Below are positions 48,759 to 60,094 of a DNA stretch of 64,000 nucleotides, piece after piece. This DNA is from Rutstroemia sp. NJR-2017a BVV2 (Eukaryota; Ascomycota; Leotiomycetes; Helotiales; Rutstroemiaceae), in assembly GCA_002946415.1 (NCBI GenBank), contig NJPS01000012.1, positions 620,001 through 684,000 on the forward strand, in the 5' to 3' direction. Both the position numbers and the translations under genes were made by a program. Below the pieces are notes generated by a model, which saw only the letters and a program-made list of their open reading frames with translations, made no database searches and was not told the DNA's origin. Each line of letters begins with the position of its first letter. Position 1 is the first letter of the stretch.

Positions 48759-49560
48759 TCATTTCGATGTGAAGTGCCAGTCTACATGTCGCCCCTCCGG
48801 TCACCCCAAGTCTCCCTCGCCACTTACCGTATTCGCACCCCCCTTATTTACCATGGGCCATGGCTGATGAACTCCGGGCCGCCAAACGAGGGAATCAGCT
48901 TTCGCGCGCAGACGCAGGCTGCCTTAGATAGGAAAACATGTACGAGGACAATGCAAGGTCCACTGTCCACGGCCCGAGCTCAAATCTCAAATATCACGTC
49001 AAGTTTCCTCCTTTATACTACCAGCATTGTTTTATCCGGAGAAGCATCGAACGTGAGGCGAAGTAGAATAAATTTGAGTGGGGCTGGCGCGGTTTGTGTG
49101 CGAATGCAAAATTGTTTGAAATGTAGAAAGGATGGATGATTCTTTCGTATGCAGTGGGTCGGTCTTCCGGTGCTGTTGTTTTCTGCGTGTTCTACATATT
49201 TTACGTGCAAGAATGGGATATCGTAGGATGATATAGTAGATGAGGCCAGAAACAGCACAGATCTGATACCGCGACGCAGACATAATGTAATGCACACACA
49301 TAAAACCCAACAAAAAGAGCTGCAGAAGTATTTCGTAGGATTATGGGCTTAGGTGGAGGTGATTAAAAAACACTTTGTGTGAGAAGTGGACCATGCGATC
49401 AGTCGGCGGATGCAATTCGAACGTTAGACTTGCGCCGCGCTCATCCGACTGCCCCACTATCGACTTCTGCGAAATGTCTTCCTTCTCCCTTCTCCCAACG
49501 CAAAAAACACAATAACAGCAAAAGTTTTATCTGCAAGAAAGTGCAAAAAGCTAAGTCAAA

Positions 49561-49659
49561 CGACACCTGTGTGATTCGAACACACGCTCCCGAAGGAAAT
49601 GGCTGACTATCTTGAAGAAGATTAGCAGGCCATCGCGTTAACCACTCCGCCAAAGTGCC
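49561..49659 (-). tRNA. tRNA-Ser (anticodon GCU), intron-containing
   Basis: Reading the minus strand from 49659, the acceptor arm GGCACTT pairs with AGGTGTC near 49568-49562, followed by discriminator G. The anticodon stem ATGGC/GCCAT encloses the loop CTGCTAA, giving anticodon GCT (serine codons AGC/AGT). An intron of about 18 nt follows the position after the anticodon. The long class II variable arm (TTCC-TTC-GGGA) is the serine hallmark. The T arm carries the box B sequence GTTCGAATC. Confidence 0.92.
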
Positions 49660-52600
49660 ATTTTATTGGTTCATGTGAAGCTGATATTTATTAGTATCTA
49701 TATATTTTCAACTACAGCCGAGAGTATCTGCAGAGCGATAAGTTTTGACATGATGTAGTACATTCATAGATAATTCATCTACCATTTCCTGAACGGTTTG
49801 TCAAATTACTCTGTGCAGACATTTTGTTGTGGTTAAATTGATGAATTCCCAGATGTAAGTTTGCAGAAACCCTGCTTGTTGAAAAATGGCGGTGCATAAA
49901 ATATTTTTTTAAACTTCATGTCGCCAGTTCAGACTAGTAGATCAAAATATCGAGAACCTATTATCGCTTGCTACTATAGGAAATCTGTTCTGGCATCAGC
50001 TTATCGTATAAAGTGCAGATCTGGTTTCAGCTCAATCGGAAGCCATTTAAATATTCGTCAGGGACTCTGATTTCCTCATTAGGAGGATTATCGGGCACGA
50101 ATACTTTTGATGGCAACTATAATTCTGAAATGGAAGATAAGCAGTCCCTAGGTTACTTGGGTAGAGATAAAAGGTATCTCATACACTGCCGAGGAGGACA
50201 GCAAGAAGGAGCTTGACACTTTGACTCCCGACCTTCACCTATATCTTTCTTCCATGTACTAGAATCGTGGCTGAACATGGCAATGTATCTGAAGTTGATC
50301 ACGAGGTAACAAGTTGGCATTAGATGGACCCCTAAGCTCTGGCCTGGGCTTTGGGGCTTTTCCGGCGTGCAACTCGAAACAGAGTTTCCCCCGATATGTG
50401 ATAGATTTTAAGAAAGGGCGATGGTCTATTTTTGGGAACTCAAGAGAGAACTTCTTTGCTAACAGAAGAGCACTGCCTCCCAAATCATATATACCTGTAG
50501 TCAGTGAGAAAAGAGTTGCAATATTGTTGGATTGTCGGCATCAAGATATATTTCGTGGATCCAGTAGCTGATAGGTAGGTTCCATGGAGCAGATCCCGAC
50601 CAGCTTCGGGTGAATCACCTATATGAAACGCTCACGGAGTATTTAGTTTGACGATCAAGGGCCTCCTCGAGGGCCTCCGAAACGTCTAGACTCGAGAATA
50701 GAAACGACCTCGTTGATGATACCGTTTATGGCTCAACGAGTGTCAAGCTTCCCCACAATCGCATCGTTACTCGAAAAAGTTAGAGGAGAATTTCTCGCAT
50801 AAGGACCCCAATCCTCCTCCGATCGAGAAGATTCCCATTGTTAGTACTAAACGAAGCATAAATCCACGTGAGAGTTATCATTCCTGCGACTCCTCGCGCG
50901 TCTGATGTGAAGACACTTGGGCGCGTAGAAGAACTTTCATGTACGCTGGATCTACTTAAATCCTTCCGTCGCAGGGGACAGAGAGAATACCGAGGCCAGA
51001 CACGGCAACATCAAGTATGCAAAAATAGATTAATCAGGATCAACGACGCCAACAGCTGAGATAACACAAGATTTACCTGAATTTCTCGTACGAGACTCAA
51101 AACTAAACACTCGTTGAATCTTTCCTATCTAAGTAAAGAAGCAACGATGAGAATTGACGCAAGGAGAGAATGAAGGAGCGGGAATAAACCGCACTCGTAA
51201 GGTTATTGGTCCTAAGATGCGAGATTGCTGTTGATTGTAGAAGTTGCTGGAGAAGGGACGACGTGGTTGGCCATTGCAGGTCATATAATTCCCGCACCAG
51301 AGCCTGCCAGGATGGTACGACGGAATGAAAACTTCATAAAACGTGTCACCCCGGTGCGGCAGCTGCAAGGAGAAGTGGAAAGGAAAGTACGAAGTAAGCT
51401 GGAAGAGAAAGTGGGATATCAGCACGTGCCAAGATAAGATTATCGTGAATCTCCCTTTTCATTCTAGTGGAGGAGAAGCATTGCAGCAATTATGAACAGG
51501 CTTTCCGGAAATGCGTCTACCTGATTTGCTCCACCGCGCAATGAGGAAAATTTAATCTTAGGATTAATTAGGCCCTGGCCAGCAACAGCTAGACGCTCTC
51601 GGATTCGCCAATTGCTCTTACATTGTATTGCCTACCTGCTGCAACTGACGAACAAGCCATAACCTTAGGTTCTACTCTGTAATTCCGTATGCACCTGTGA
51701 AATTACCATCACCTATTCACAGAATCCAGACGATCGCTCCGAGCCGCATCCCCGCGTTAAGGGCAGTACCATCGTCCATTCTCCGTTCTCTACACCGAGT
51801 ACTCGTCCATATCTCAATCATCCCTTCCCCGCAATCCCATACTCACTCTCAGCTCAGCCCAACATCACCAACCATAAGACTTACACGCAAGAGCATTACA
51901 AGCACCGTAGCAAGCGGTACGAGAACGTAGGTAGCGAGTGTCGTGCACCAAAATTAGTACCCATCCTTCATTTCTAGACATCAGCGATTTGTACGTTTTG
52001 TACGACGTATAATGTGTACGATTTGACGTCTGGCTGGGTTCTGGGCGGTTATTAACCTTAACGCGTCCCAGACGATATTCCTCCCCGGCTCCATTGCGAG
52101 AGTAGCTGCCTTCCATTCCGCACCTATTCTACAGCCCTTCTACTCTAATTTAAGATCTATTTTAGGAACTAACCGCCAAGCGGTTACGGTTGCTTCCGGT
52201 CAGCCCTCGACAACCTCTGCTCTGTCTCCCCTCCCTACACGACAATGGCACGTCAGCACAGACATACGCTTGTCCCGGATCCACAAACATCTGTTCCCCC
52301 AATTCCCTCGCGTGCTCGAGCCCACTTTCAGTCCACGAGTTAACAACGGTCTCCTGCGTCATTCGGAATACAAAGCCTGGCGCATTTTCGATACCTAGTT
52401 AGGGATAATCGGCTTCTAGTACGTACGTTGATCGCAGGGGCCTGGCTTCCAGGCCGGACGAGGGCGAAGCCTGTAAGCTATGGGAACCAGACTCGTCTCT
52501 CAAGCGCCTTTACTAAGCGACTTCATGCCTAGTCGAGTCGCCCCTCCAGATCTTAATTTTAAATCAGTCATGTTCATCCTGACCTCTTTTGGAATGACTT

Positions 52601-53026
52601 TGTCCATGGAACTATCAAGAGCCTCATTAGCTCTGTGAAGAAGAAAACGGCTTCCGATCATGATTTCCGCTTTTGTCATGTTAAGTGGGGTCATCTGAGA
52701 CCTAAGGCTTCCCCGTCACTGGAAAGAACCCACTTGCTAAGTTGTCACCCTAGTTTGAGACTGGGCATCGACAAGCAGGATGGCCCAGCCCACCTTGCCT
52801 ACAGCGAGATAGTCATTCTTTTGACGATGCCTAATTCGAAGCAACAACTCCGCGTTTATGGATTCCTCAAAGCCCTCCCGGGGGAGAGGATCACTTTTAC
52901 GTTTCTCAAACTTGAAACGACCTTAATATCGACCTTGGCTGCATGCTTCCATTCGGCGAACCTATGAGTATCTATATCGTCTCATGATCCCAAACTGCCT
53001 TTCAGATAAACTAGAATCCGGTCAAC
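49660..53026. other. 3.4-kb gene-poor region
   Basis: No ORF longer than about 100 codons and none with a domain. A short perfect hairpin (GGCCTGG-CTT-CCAGGCC) lies at 52439-52455. The last few hundred bases are presumably the promoter of the Zn2Cys6 gene. The region could contain degraded transposon DNA, but I see no recognisable transposase or long terminal repeat. Confidence 0.55.
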
Positions 53027-55218
53027 ATGCAAACCGCAAAGTACTCCTGCTGGACTGGGCCATCGCTACCAACATACATCGCTCAACGATCACCGTCACC
53101 CACTATGTCAAGCCCTCCAGGCACACCTCCCGCTCCAAGTGGTATCAGAAGACATCGACGCACAACTGCTTGTACGACATGCCGTGATAGAAGAGTCAGT
53201 CGACAACCCTATAATCCTAGATCTGCAGGAGCTAATGGATTGAAAACAGGTGAAGTGTAGTCGTGAAAGACCGTCATGTACTCAGTGTCAAAAAGGTGGT
53301 CGATCTTGTAAATATTTGAACAGTGAGACGCCAGAGTTCGAATTCATTCAAGTCAAAGCACCAAGAAAGATCAGCAAATCTCCATCGCCAGATAACTGGA
53401 TGCCAGTCATTGAACGGCACTTCGACACCATAAAGAGTATGAAGGCTGAATCTCCTGGGCGCGGCGGAAGTCAGACGCCATTTTGGGGTAGCTCAACTTC
53501 CGAACAGGTACGAGATGAGGTTTGAATCTAAGGGCCGTTAACTGAATCTGATATTTGTACAACAGATTTCCAGCACACGATCACCAGATACAATTCACAT
53601 CCAACCTCAGCCTACAAAGAATTGTCTCAGTAAGCTTGGTACTGAGTATCTGCCAAGTTTTCAAGCAAGACTTCCAGCCCGTGAAGTTTGCGATCATTTC
53701 CTGGAAAGTTTCCGACTTAGTATACACCCACTCGTATCAATCTGTCATCTTGAAACCCTAGAGAAGAGCTACGAGGCTTTCTGGGTAGACCTGTCACCTG
53801 TGTCATCTGTGGAATCAACTTTACTTATCGTAGCCGTTCTATATACAGGAGCCTCCAACTCCACCATCAACATCTCCCAATCCTCGACTTTGAACAGGCT
53901 TTATGAAGAGCTTTTATCGGCCATCGAACCCGCAACATACCATGTTAGTAACAAAGCCGCTGCTCTACAACTTCTCCAGGCTTATCTTCTGGTAAACACC
54001 TTTCAATTCAGTGTGGAGCCGAGGAAATTCGAGCAGAGCTTCCTGGCGCCTGCGTTGAAATTGGCACAATCTCTGAATATGCATCTCGATCGACCGGACC
54101 AGAGTTCTCCCGAGGCACAAGTCTACAGCCGAATATGGTGGCACTTGGTATATCTTGATGTTGAAGTATCGATCGCGACCGGGGTGCAAGGCTTGATCCG
54201 ACCAAATGGATGTACCACTCGATTACCTTCACTCATCAATGAATCTACTCCACATTCGAGGACTCAAACACCTTTCTCGCCAATAATGGTAGCATTACAA
54301 GGGCAATGGCAGTGGGCACACTCTATGCAGACATGGGCACACAGACTACCAAACCAAGACGAGGTGTCTCACTTCATAAGCCTTATCCAAAATCTTCTCG
54401 ATTTGTTACCAGAAGGTAGGGAGGAGAATGAATGGCCTAGATCTTATCTCAAACTACTGATTGACCGTTCATACTGTATGCTCGGTTTGAAGTTCTGGCT
54501 GTCGGATCAATTTCAAGGGAATGGCTGCAATAGTGATATAATTCGGTATGTTGATCTCGAAGTCCAGTTCTGCATCTGATACTGACTCAACGTGCTACAC
54601 AGGGCTGCGCGATCGTTTCTCCACAACCATCATCAACTTTCTACGCTTGCCCAGACTATACATCTCAAATGGTTCATTACTAGCTTTGCGCCACCCCACC
54701 ACGCCCTCTTCATTCTTTTCATGCACCTCAGTACTTGCACATCCCTTGATAACGAAGCAAAGCTATCGAAACCTCTTATCGATCAGGTCCTCGCCCTGGA
54801 CACTCGTGGTGTTACTCCAATTACCTCTAACTCTACCTCCACCCAAATTTCTCGTTCATCATCTTTTCAATCAGCGTCCTCGTTGGAACCACCTCTACCC
54901 AGTCATCGATACGATGTTCTGCTTAGATTATATAGCAGAGTATGGAAGAAGTTAGGCTGGAACACCGAACCCCTCCCACAACGTTCGCCGTCAGGCTCGC
55001 CAAGAATTGGCGTTCTTCCTCATATTGGAGGATTAATGCATCGAGATCGATCATCATCAATGGAATCGTCGCCTAAATCGAGCTGGATGGAATTAGTAAC
55101 TGGCGCAGGTCCAGAAGCATTTGAGATGGATAGGGATCTCGATGATCTTGTTTGGAGTGGGGACAGAGCATGGGAACGATGGCAAAATTTGGCCCAGGAT
55201 ATTTTTACTAGAGCATAG
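53027..55218 (+). CDS. Zn2Cys6 transcription factor next to the hemicellulase genes
   Basis: Four exons: 53027-53194, 53250-53507, 53566-54545 and 54603-55218, giving 673 residues. If translation begins at the inner ATG (53105, MSSPPGTPPAP) the product has 647. Introns are 55, 58 and 57 nt; the first has an unusual GTCAGT donor and sits inside the zinc cluster. The cluster is C-x2-C-x6-C-x6-C-x2-C-x6-C (CTTCRDRR-VKCSRERPSCTQCQKGGRSC), preceded by a basic RRHRR stretch. A fungal-specific transcription factor domain follows, with FLESFRLSIHPLVSICH and YSRIWWHLVYLDVEVSIATG motifs. It is a nuclear regulator. Its 3' end converges on the GH54 gene, 0.84 kb away, so a role in regulating the neighbouring hemicellulases is possible but unproven. 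Which ATG is used is not settled by context alone. Confidence 0.9.
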
Positions 55219-56055
55219 AGCAGGTCAATGATCGAGTGTCGGGCTTGTTTAGTGCAAAAGAGTGATCTATGGTCCTGGTGACATGGATGGGATCGGATGA
55301 ATGTATTCTTTGGCATTGGATCGGATTATAAAAATGGGTTGGAGTTCGCAGGTGCGCCCAGGGTTATATCTGAGGTACGGCACCCTCATTTTTTCACGCT
55401 TGAGTGTAGGATTATACATATGAGAGCATGATCATATACATATCTTCCGTACCTATAGAAATGATTTTACTATAGATTATCAAGGAAAATTCATATTGGA
55501 AGATGAAATGAACATCAAATACAGGCTCTCACCAATGGAGAACTTTCGAAAACATTTTCCTGAAACGTTGCTATGTTGTATCACAAGCAGAATGTGCATA
55601 AAACCATCACCGATTCGTCGGTAGCTGTTTTCATGTTTTCGATAATCTTTATATTCAACGCCGCCTCCTGGCTGACTTGCCCCTTCGACGGCTGTTTCAT
55701 TATATGTCACAACATCTTGAATCCATATTCTGCAGATTTTCGTCCAATCATCGGATGTCAAAGTTAACGCTCAGGCTTCCAAAGCTCATGCTTCCAAAGC
55801 TTTTGATATTCGAGGCGGGCGAAGATGTCGGGAGCCTGTGCAGTCAGTAGCGGGTGGGGGTTGGTTACTCATGAACTTCGGCACTTGCAGTCGCAAAAGT
55901 TTAAACAACGACATAGGTACTCTTCCAATATTGGTGCATGCAATTAAAATCAGCGTATATGTAAGATAATGTTATCAACTATATACAAAGCTACTAGAAG
56001 GGGTTTTTTTGGCTTCATTTCGTCTGCTGCCAACAGTCTAGCAATAGATTGTGCT
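55219..56055. other. Spacer between convergent Zn2Cys6 and GH54 genes
   Basis: 837 bases holding two 3' ends. Open frames at 55480-55767 on both strands have no domain. A tandem CTTCCAAAGC(T/TT) duplication is visible near 55777-55800. Confidence 0.5.
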
Positions 56056-57252
56056 CTACAAGCATTGGGAGTAGTAAGGATTGCTGTATTGGCAGGTGGT
56101 GCCAGAAACACAGACGGTGCAACCGCTGTATGATGAGCCCCCGCACTGGCCATAGTGAGCCGCCGTACAACCACTTGAGCCGCCTGGAGATGTTGTAGTC
56201 GTCGAGGTAGAGGACGTCGTCGGTGCCGGGGAAGAGGACCCAGTGGTGGCATATTTGGCGGCTACGATATCGGCCTGCACAGAGTTCTCAGTAGTGTCGG
56301 ACGGGTAACCAGAAGTCATTACGCCCTCATAGAATGTGCCCACAGCGCCGTGGCTATTATCGCCGCCAATGCCAAGAATGATAGCGCCTTCCTTTTTCAT
56401 CGGATTGTAGCCACTTGGGCGTGCGCCGTTGTAGAATGTCGATAGCGAGCCAGACGCAGCGTTACCTCCACGGATCGCCCAATTACCAGGCTCCCCCTTA
56501 ACGATGGCAGTGACGAACCGATAGTTAATCGATGGGTCGCCAGCATTATTCTTAGAGTTTTGACCCGAGAATAGACCGTTCTCAAGATCGGCCATGATCC
56601 AAGGACCGCTACCAGAGCCCGTACCCCACACATTGCAATTACCAAAGTAGACAGCCTCCATATGGCCAGCACCTGTATCTTTACTACTGGTCTCGGCGTT
56701 ACCATAATCAAAGCAGCAGCCACCATTGTAGTGAGTACCATCAAAGATTGCATATATGCCCTCCGCTGCATCACCTGTAGCAGTGCCGCTCGCAGCGTTA
56801 TTGCGGTAACCAACGCCAGATGCGACGTAGACGCCGTACACCTTCCTACCGTTCAGGTAGATCGGTGCAGCAGTTGCGCTAGCCAGGTTGTCATACCCGC
56901 CAGATGCCGGGCCGGAGCCAGCGCTGCCGGGTGGAGCCGCAGTAAGGTGATTGCCGCGGCCGGACTGGTCGTAAATAATTGAAATAACGCAAGTAGTACC
57001 AGCACAGAAGGTGTCTTGAGTTGCAGAATTAGCAACACCGCCGGCGGACAGCGGTGCGATGTTAGTCGTGGAACCGTCGGAGGCACGTTTCACCTGGTAA
57101 AGGGAGCCCGAGTAGGCGCTGTATAGAGAACGGGTAGTACTGTGGGCTGCAACACAGGGTGTACCGCCGGCCGAGTAGATATTACAAGGTCCTGCGGCGA
57201 CAAGGGAACCTGTGGCAACGAGACCCAAAGCGAGTACGTATCGTGAGCACAT
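56056..57252 (-). CDS. Secreted GH54 alpha-L-arabinofuranosidase with C-terminal CBM1
   Basis: Single-exon, 398 residues. Residues 1-20 are a signal peptide ([17 protein letters not shown]). The catalytic domain (about 21-335) begins [20 protein letters not shown] and has [17 protein letters not shown], the WIMADLENG motif containing the family nucleophile Glu, and the GIGGDNSHG motif containing the acid/base Asp. A Ser/Thr/Pro linker (about 337-362) leads to a fungal CBM1 with its four cysteines and aromatic face ([14 protein letters not shown]). The enzyme would release arabinose from arabinoxylan or arabinan outside the cell. Classical AbfB proteins carry a C-terminal CBM42 arabinose-binding domain of about 160 residues. 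That domain is absent here, replaced by the short cellulose-binding CBM1. A TATATATA box lies 109 bases upstream of the ATG. It is divergent from the GH43 gene. Confidence 0.93.
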   Translation of the reverse strand: MCSRYVLALGLVATGSLVAAGPCNIYSAGGTPCVAAHSTTRSLYSAYSGSLYQVKRASDGSTTNIAPLSAGGVANSATQDTFCAGTTCVISIIYDQSGRGNHLTAAPPGSAGSGPASGGYDNLASATAAPIYLNGRKVYGVYVASGVGYRNNAASGTATGDAAEGIYAIFDGTHYNGGCCFDYGNAETSSKDTGAGHMEAVYFGNCNVWGTGSGSGPWIMADLENGLFSGQNSKNNAGDPSINYRFVTAIVKGEPGNWAIRGGNAASGSLSTFYNGARPSGYNPMKKEGAIILGIGGDNSHGAVGTFYEGVMTSGYPSDTTENSVQADIVAAKYATTGSSSPAPTTSSTSTTTTSPGGSSGCTAAHYGQCGGSSYSGCTVCVSGTTCQYSNPYYSQCL

Positions 57253-58186
57253 TTCTGATATCTTTGGGCGTGGAACAGTTGGATGCGTACTTCTCCGTGT
57301 AAACTTATCGACGAAAGCCTAAACAACTAATGGAGAAGAACAGCTACGACGAGGAGAAGATATATATAGCCAGTTATGACCGGGGCTAAGAACATCAGCA
57401 GCAGCTATTCCATTGGAGGAGTAAATTTGTGCACTGGCCGAGGCATCTGCCAGTGAATGAATGCAGCTCTATTTGCTAGGAGCACCTATCAAAGCCTCCA
57501 AGCGCAAGAGCTATATCTGTATCGAAGCAAGCAACTAGGATGCAGCTTGACTCTGCAAGATCGAGAGATATCGGTCAAAGAGCTACGAGATATAAAAGGA
57601 ACAGCTGAAGCATCTTAGAGGCAGACCTCGTATCTGGGCTCGGTGTATAATACTCATAACATGAGCAACGATCTATATCAAATCGGATGAAACAATATGT
57701 ACAGCCATTATGAACAAGGTTACGAACCTGGCGGTACTTGTCTGATGAATTAACCTTATGCGGGGTACATTAGGAGAAAGCTTATTCTAAAATACATTCA
57801 ATCTGTACCTGTGTCAAGGCACTATTTGCGCACCACTAAATATCTAGAGACAAGACAAGGATAGAAAGAAAATGAAATTCAAGAGGAGCGTTTATCGGAG
57901 ACGAGATACCGAATACAACACATCAATACGCTGATCGCCTCCTATGCCCTGACAAACCTTATTTGGATATCTGCCGAACATCCTGCCGCCCCAATGACTA
58001 CTTTACCCGGTCAATGCCTATCGGTTCATCGGCTCCGCATCCGCTAGTTTCTTGTTCAGGTCAATCACCTACTCTGCCATCCATATAAGATGCTCAGTCG
58101 CTATTCCCTGTCTGACATTTGATTGTAGAAGCCAACCTCGACATCACTTAAATTTCTCTGGTATACTGGTTAGTCTGGCTGGTGCA
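57253..58186. promoter_or_regulatory. Shared divergent promoter of GH54 and GH43 genes
   Basis: 934 bases between the two start codons. The GH54 side has TATATATA at 57361-57368. Just upstream of it, CCGGGG (57380-57385) overlaps GGCTAA (57384-57389). GGCTAA fits the XlnR/Xyr1 activator consensus GGCTAR, and CCGGGG fits the CreA consensus SYGGRG. The GH43 side has TATAAG at 58084-58089, about 98 bases before the ATG. I saw no second GGCTAA nearer the GH43 gene. Function of the hexamers is inference from consensus only. Confidence 0.6.
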
Positions 58187-60045
58187 ATGAGAGTCGTTGT
58201 CTTCGTACTTGCCCTGATCTCGGGCATTTCTGCCCAGCAGTCTGCTTGGGGCCAATGTAAGTTCTCAGGTTGTTTCATGATCATAAGCTAATCACGATCA
58301 TAGGCGGCGGAATTGGCTGGACGACGCCAACAACCTGTGCTTCGGGGTCTTGCTGCAAGTATTCTAATGATTGGTACTCGCAATGCATCCCAGGCAGTTG
58401 TACGGCTTCAAGCAGCAGTGATATCCCGTCTTCTTCCTCCACAGCCTCCACAGTGCCTGGAACTTCAACAATATCGGGGACAACTGTCGCAACGAGCAGC
58501 ACTTCCAGAGTCTCATCTTCTTCCACGAAGACGGCCGCTTCGCCTACAGGTACATTCACTAACCCAGTTCTCTATGAGGACTTCGCGGACAATGATATCT
58601 TCCGGTTGAACGACACGTACTACTACTCTGCATCGAACATGCACTTCAGCCCAGGCGCGCCAATTCTGCGATCATACGATCTTGTCAACTGGGAGTTTGT
58701 TGGCCATTCAGTCCCATTCTTGAACTTCGGCTCCCAGTACAATATGACTGGCAATCAGACCGCTTACCGGGAGGGCACTTGGGCATCAACACTGCGTTAC
58801 CGCCAAAGCAATGGTCTTTGGTATTGGATTGGTTGCATAGACTTTTGGAATACCTACATTTACACAGCACCTCAAGTAGCTGGGCCATGGACCCAATCTG
58901 CCAGTATGCCAGGCACATGTTATTACGACTGTGGTCTCCTCATTGACGATGATGACACAATGTACGTTGTGTATGGTGGCACGAATGTTAGCGTGGCACA
59001 GCTCTCTGTCGATGGATTAAGCCAGGTGAAGACACAACCAGTATTCAACGCGGCAGATGCAGAAAGGAATGGAATTGAAGGTAATCGGCTGTATAAAAGA
59101 GATGGCTACTATTATGTGCTCGATGATGACAGCCAAGGAACGACTGTAATCTGGAAGGCAACAAGCCCGTTCGGTCCTTATACCAAAAAGATCCTTGTCG
59201 ATAATATCAATTCTCCTGTCCCTGGTGGGGGAACACTTGATCAAGGCAGTCTCATTCAGACCCAGAATGATGATTGGTATTTCATGTCGTTCTCCTGGGC
59301 ATATCCAGCTGGTCGTCTGCCAGTTCTGGCGCCCATAACATGGGGGAGTGACGGTTTCCCCATTTTAATAACAGACTCATCTGGAGGGTGGGGTGCATCT
59401 TATCCGAATCCCCTGCCTACTCATCCTCTGAGTAGTTGGACCGGTGTAGATAACTTCCAGGGAACCGAGCTTAGCGCTGTGTGGGAATGGAACCATAACC
59501 CCGACCCAACCAAATATCGTGTCAACAACGGCCTAACCCTGTCGACAGCGACCATTACAGACGATCTCTTCCATGCCCGAAATACACTTACCCATCGCCT
59601 CCACGGAGAGTTCCCCGTAGGCACTGTTGCTATTGACTTCACGAAAATGGCCGACGGGGATGTCACCGGTCTGGCGGCATTCCGCGATGTGACTTCGTGG
59701 ATTGGAGTTATCCGTAATGGCACTGACTACACCATTCAGGTCAGGGTAAACGCAACGCAGGATGAGTCTACTTGGGCCACAACTGGCACTGGCACCGTTG
59801 TGGCTACTGTTCCGATTACAGGCCGCAAGGTCTGGTTCCGAGTTTCATTGGATGCCAGAGCTAGTGGAACCAAGCTGGCGCAGTTCTACTATAGCACTAA
59901 TGGCTCTAGCTTTACTCCGCTCGGTCCTTCTGCTCAACTATCCTCGGGCTGGCAAATTTTCATGGGCTATCGGTTTGGGATATTTAATTTTGCAACGAAG
60001 GCACTTGGCGGATCGATCCTGGTTACTCAGTTCGTAAACGCTTGA
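58187..60045 (+). CDS. Secreted CBM1-GH43 glycoside hydrolase (beta-xylosidase/arabinofuranosidase type)
   Basis: Two exons, 58187-58256 and 58304-60045, with a 47-nt intron inside the CBM1; 603 residues. Signal peptide MRVVVFVLALISGISA is followed directly by a CBM1 (QQSAWGQC-GGIGWTTPTTC, YSNDWYSQC), then a Ser/Thr-rich linker to about residue 115. The five-bladed GH43 domain starts NPVLYEDFADNDIFRLND, with the general-base Asp in ADNDIF. It continues through SFNSP-like turns, DCGLLIDDDDTMYVVYGG (pKa-modulating Asp) and RNGIEGNRLYKRDG (general-acid Glu). A C-terminal beta-sandwich of about 170 residues (WNHNPDPTKYRVNNGLTL onward) is of the kind found in GH43 xylosidases. It probably removes xylose or arabinose units from arabinoxylan bound on cellulose. 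The exact subfamily and substrate cannot be read here. Its stop is only 49 bases from the stop of the convergent amidase gene. Confidence 0.93.
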
Positions 60046-60094
60046 TATGGTAGCTTTAGTCAAACTTCTTCTAATCATCCAGTTTAACTCAGAT

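Noticed and set aside
49395..49475. tRNA-like segment with GTTCGAA near the real tRNA
   Set aside because: The T stem does not pair, no acceptor stem forms and no anticodon arm is evident; it is not a tRNA gene.
50314..50571. 85-codon frame in the 49.7-53 kb gap
   Set aside because: Non-ATG start, no domain, no splice partners.
52162..52694. Two short minus-strand ORFs (52162-52362 and 52500-52694)
   Set aside because: Each begins with ATG but is under 70 codons, they lie in different frames with no splice link, and no motif is recognised.
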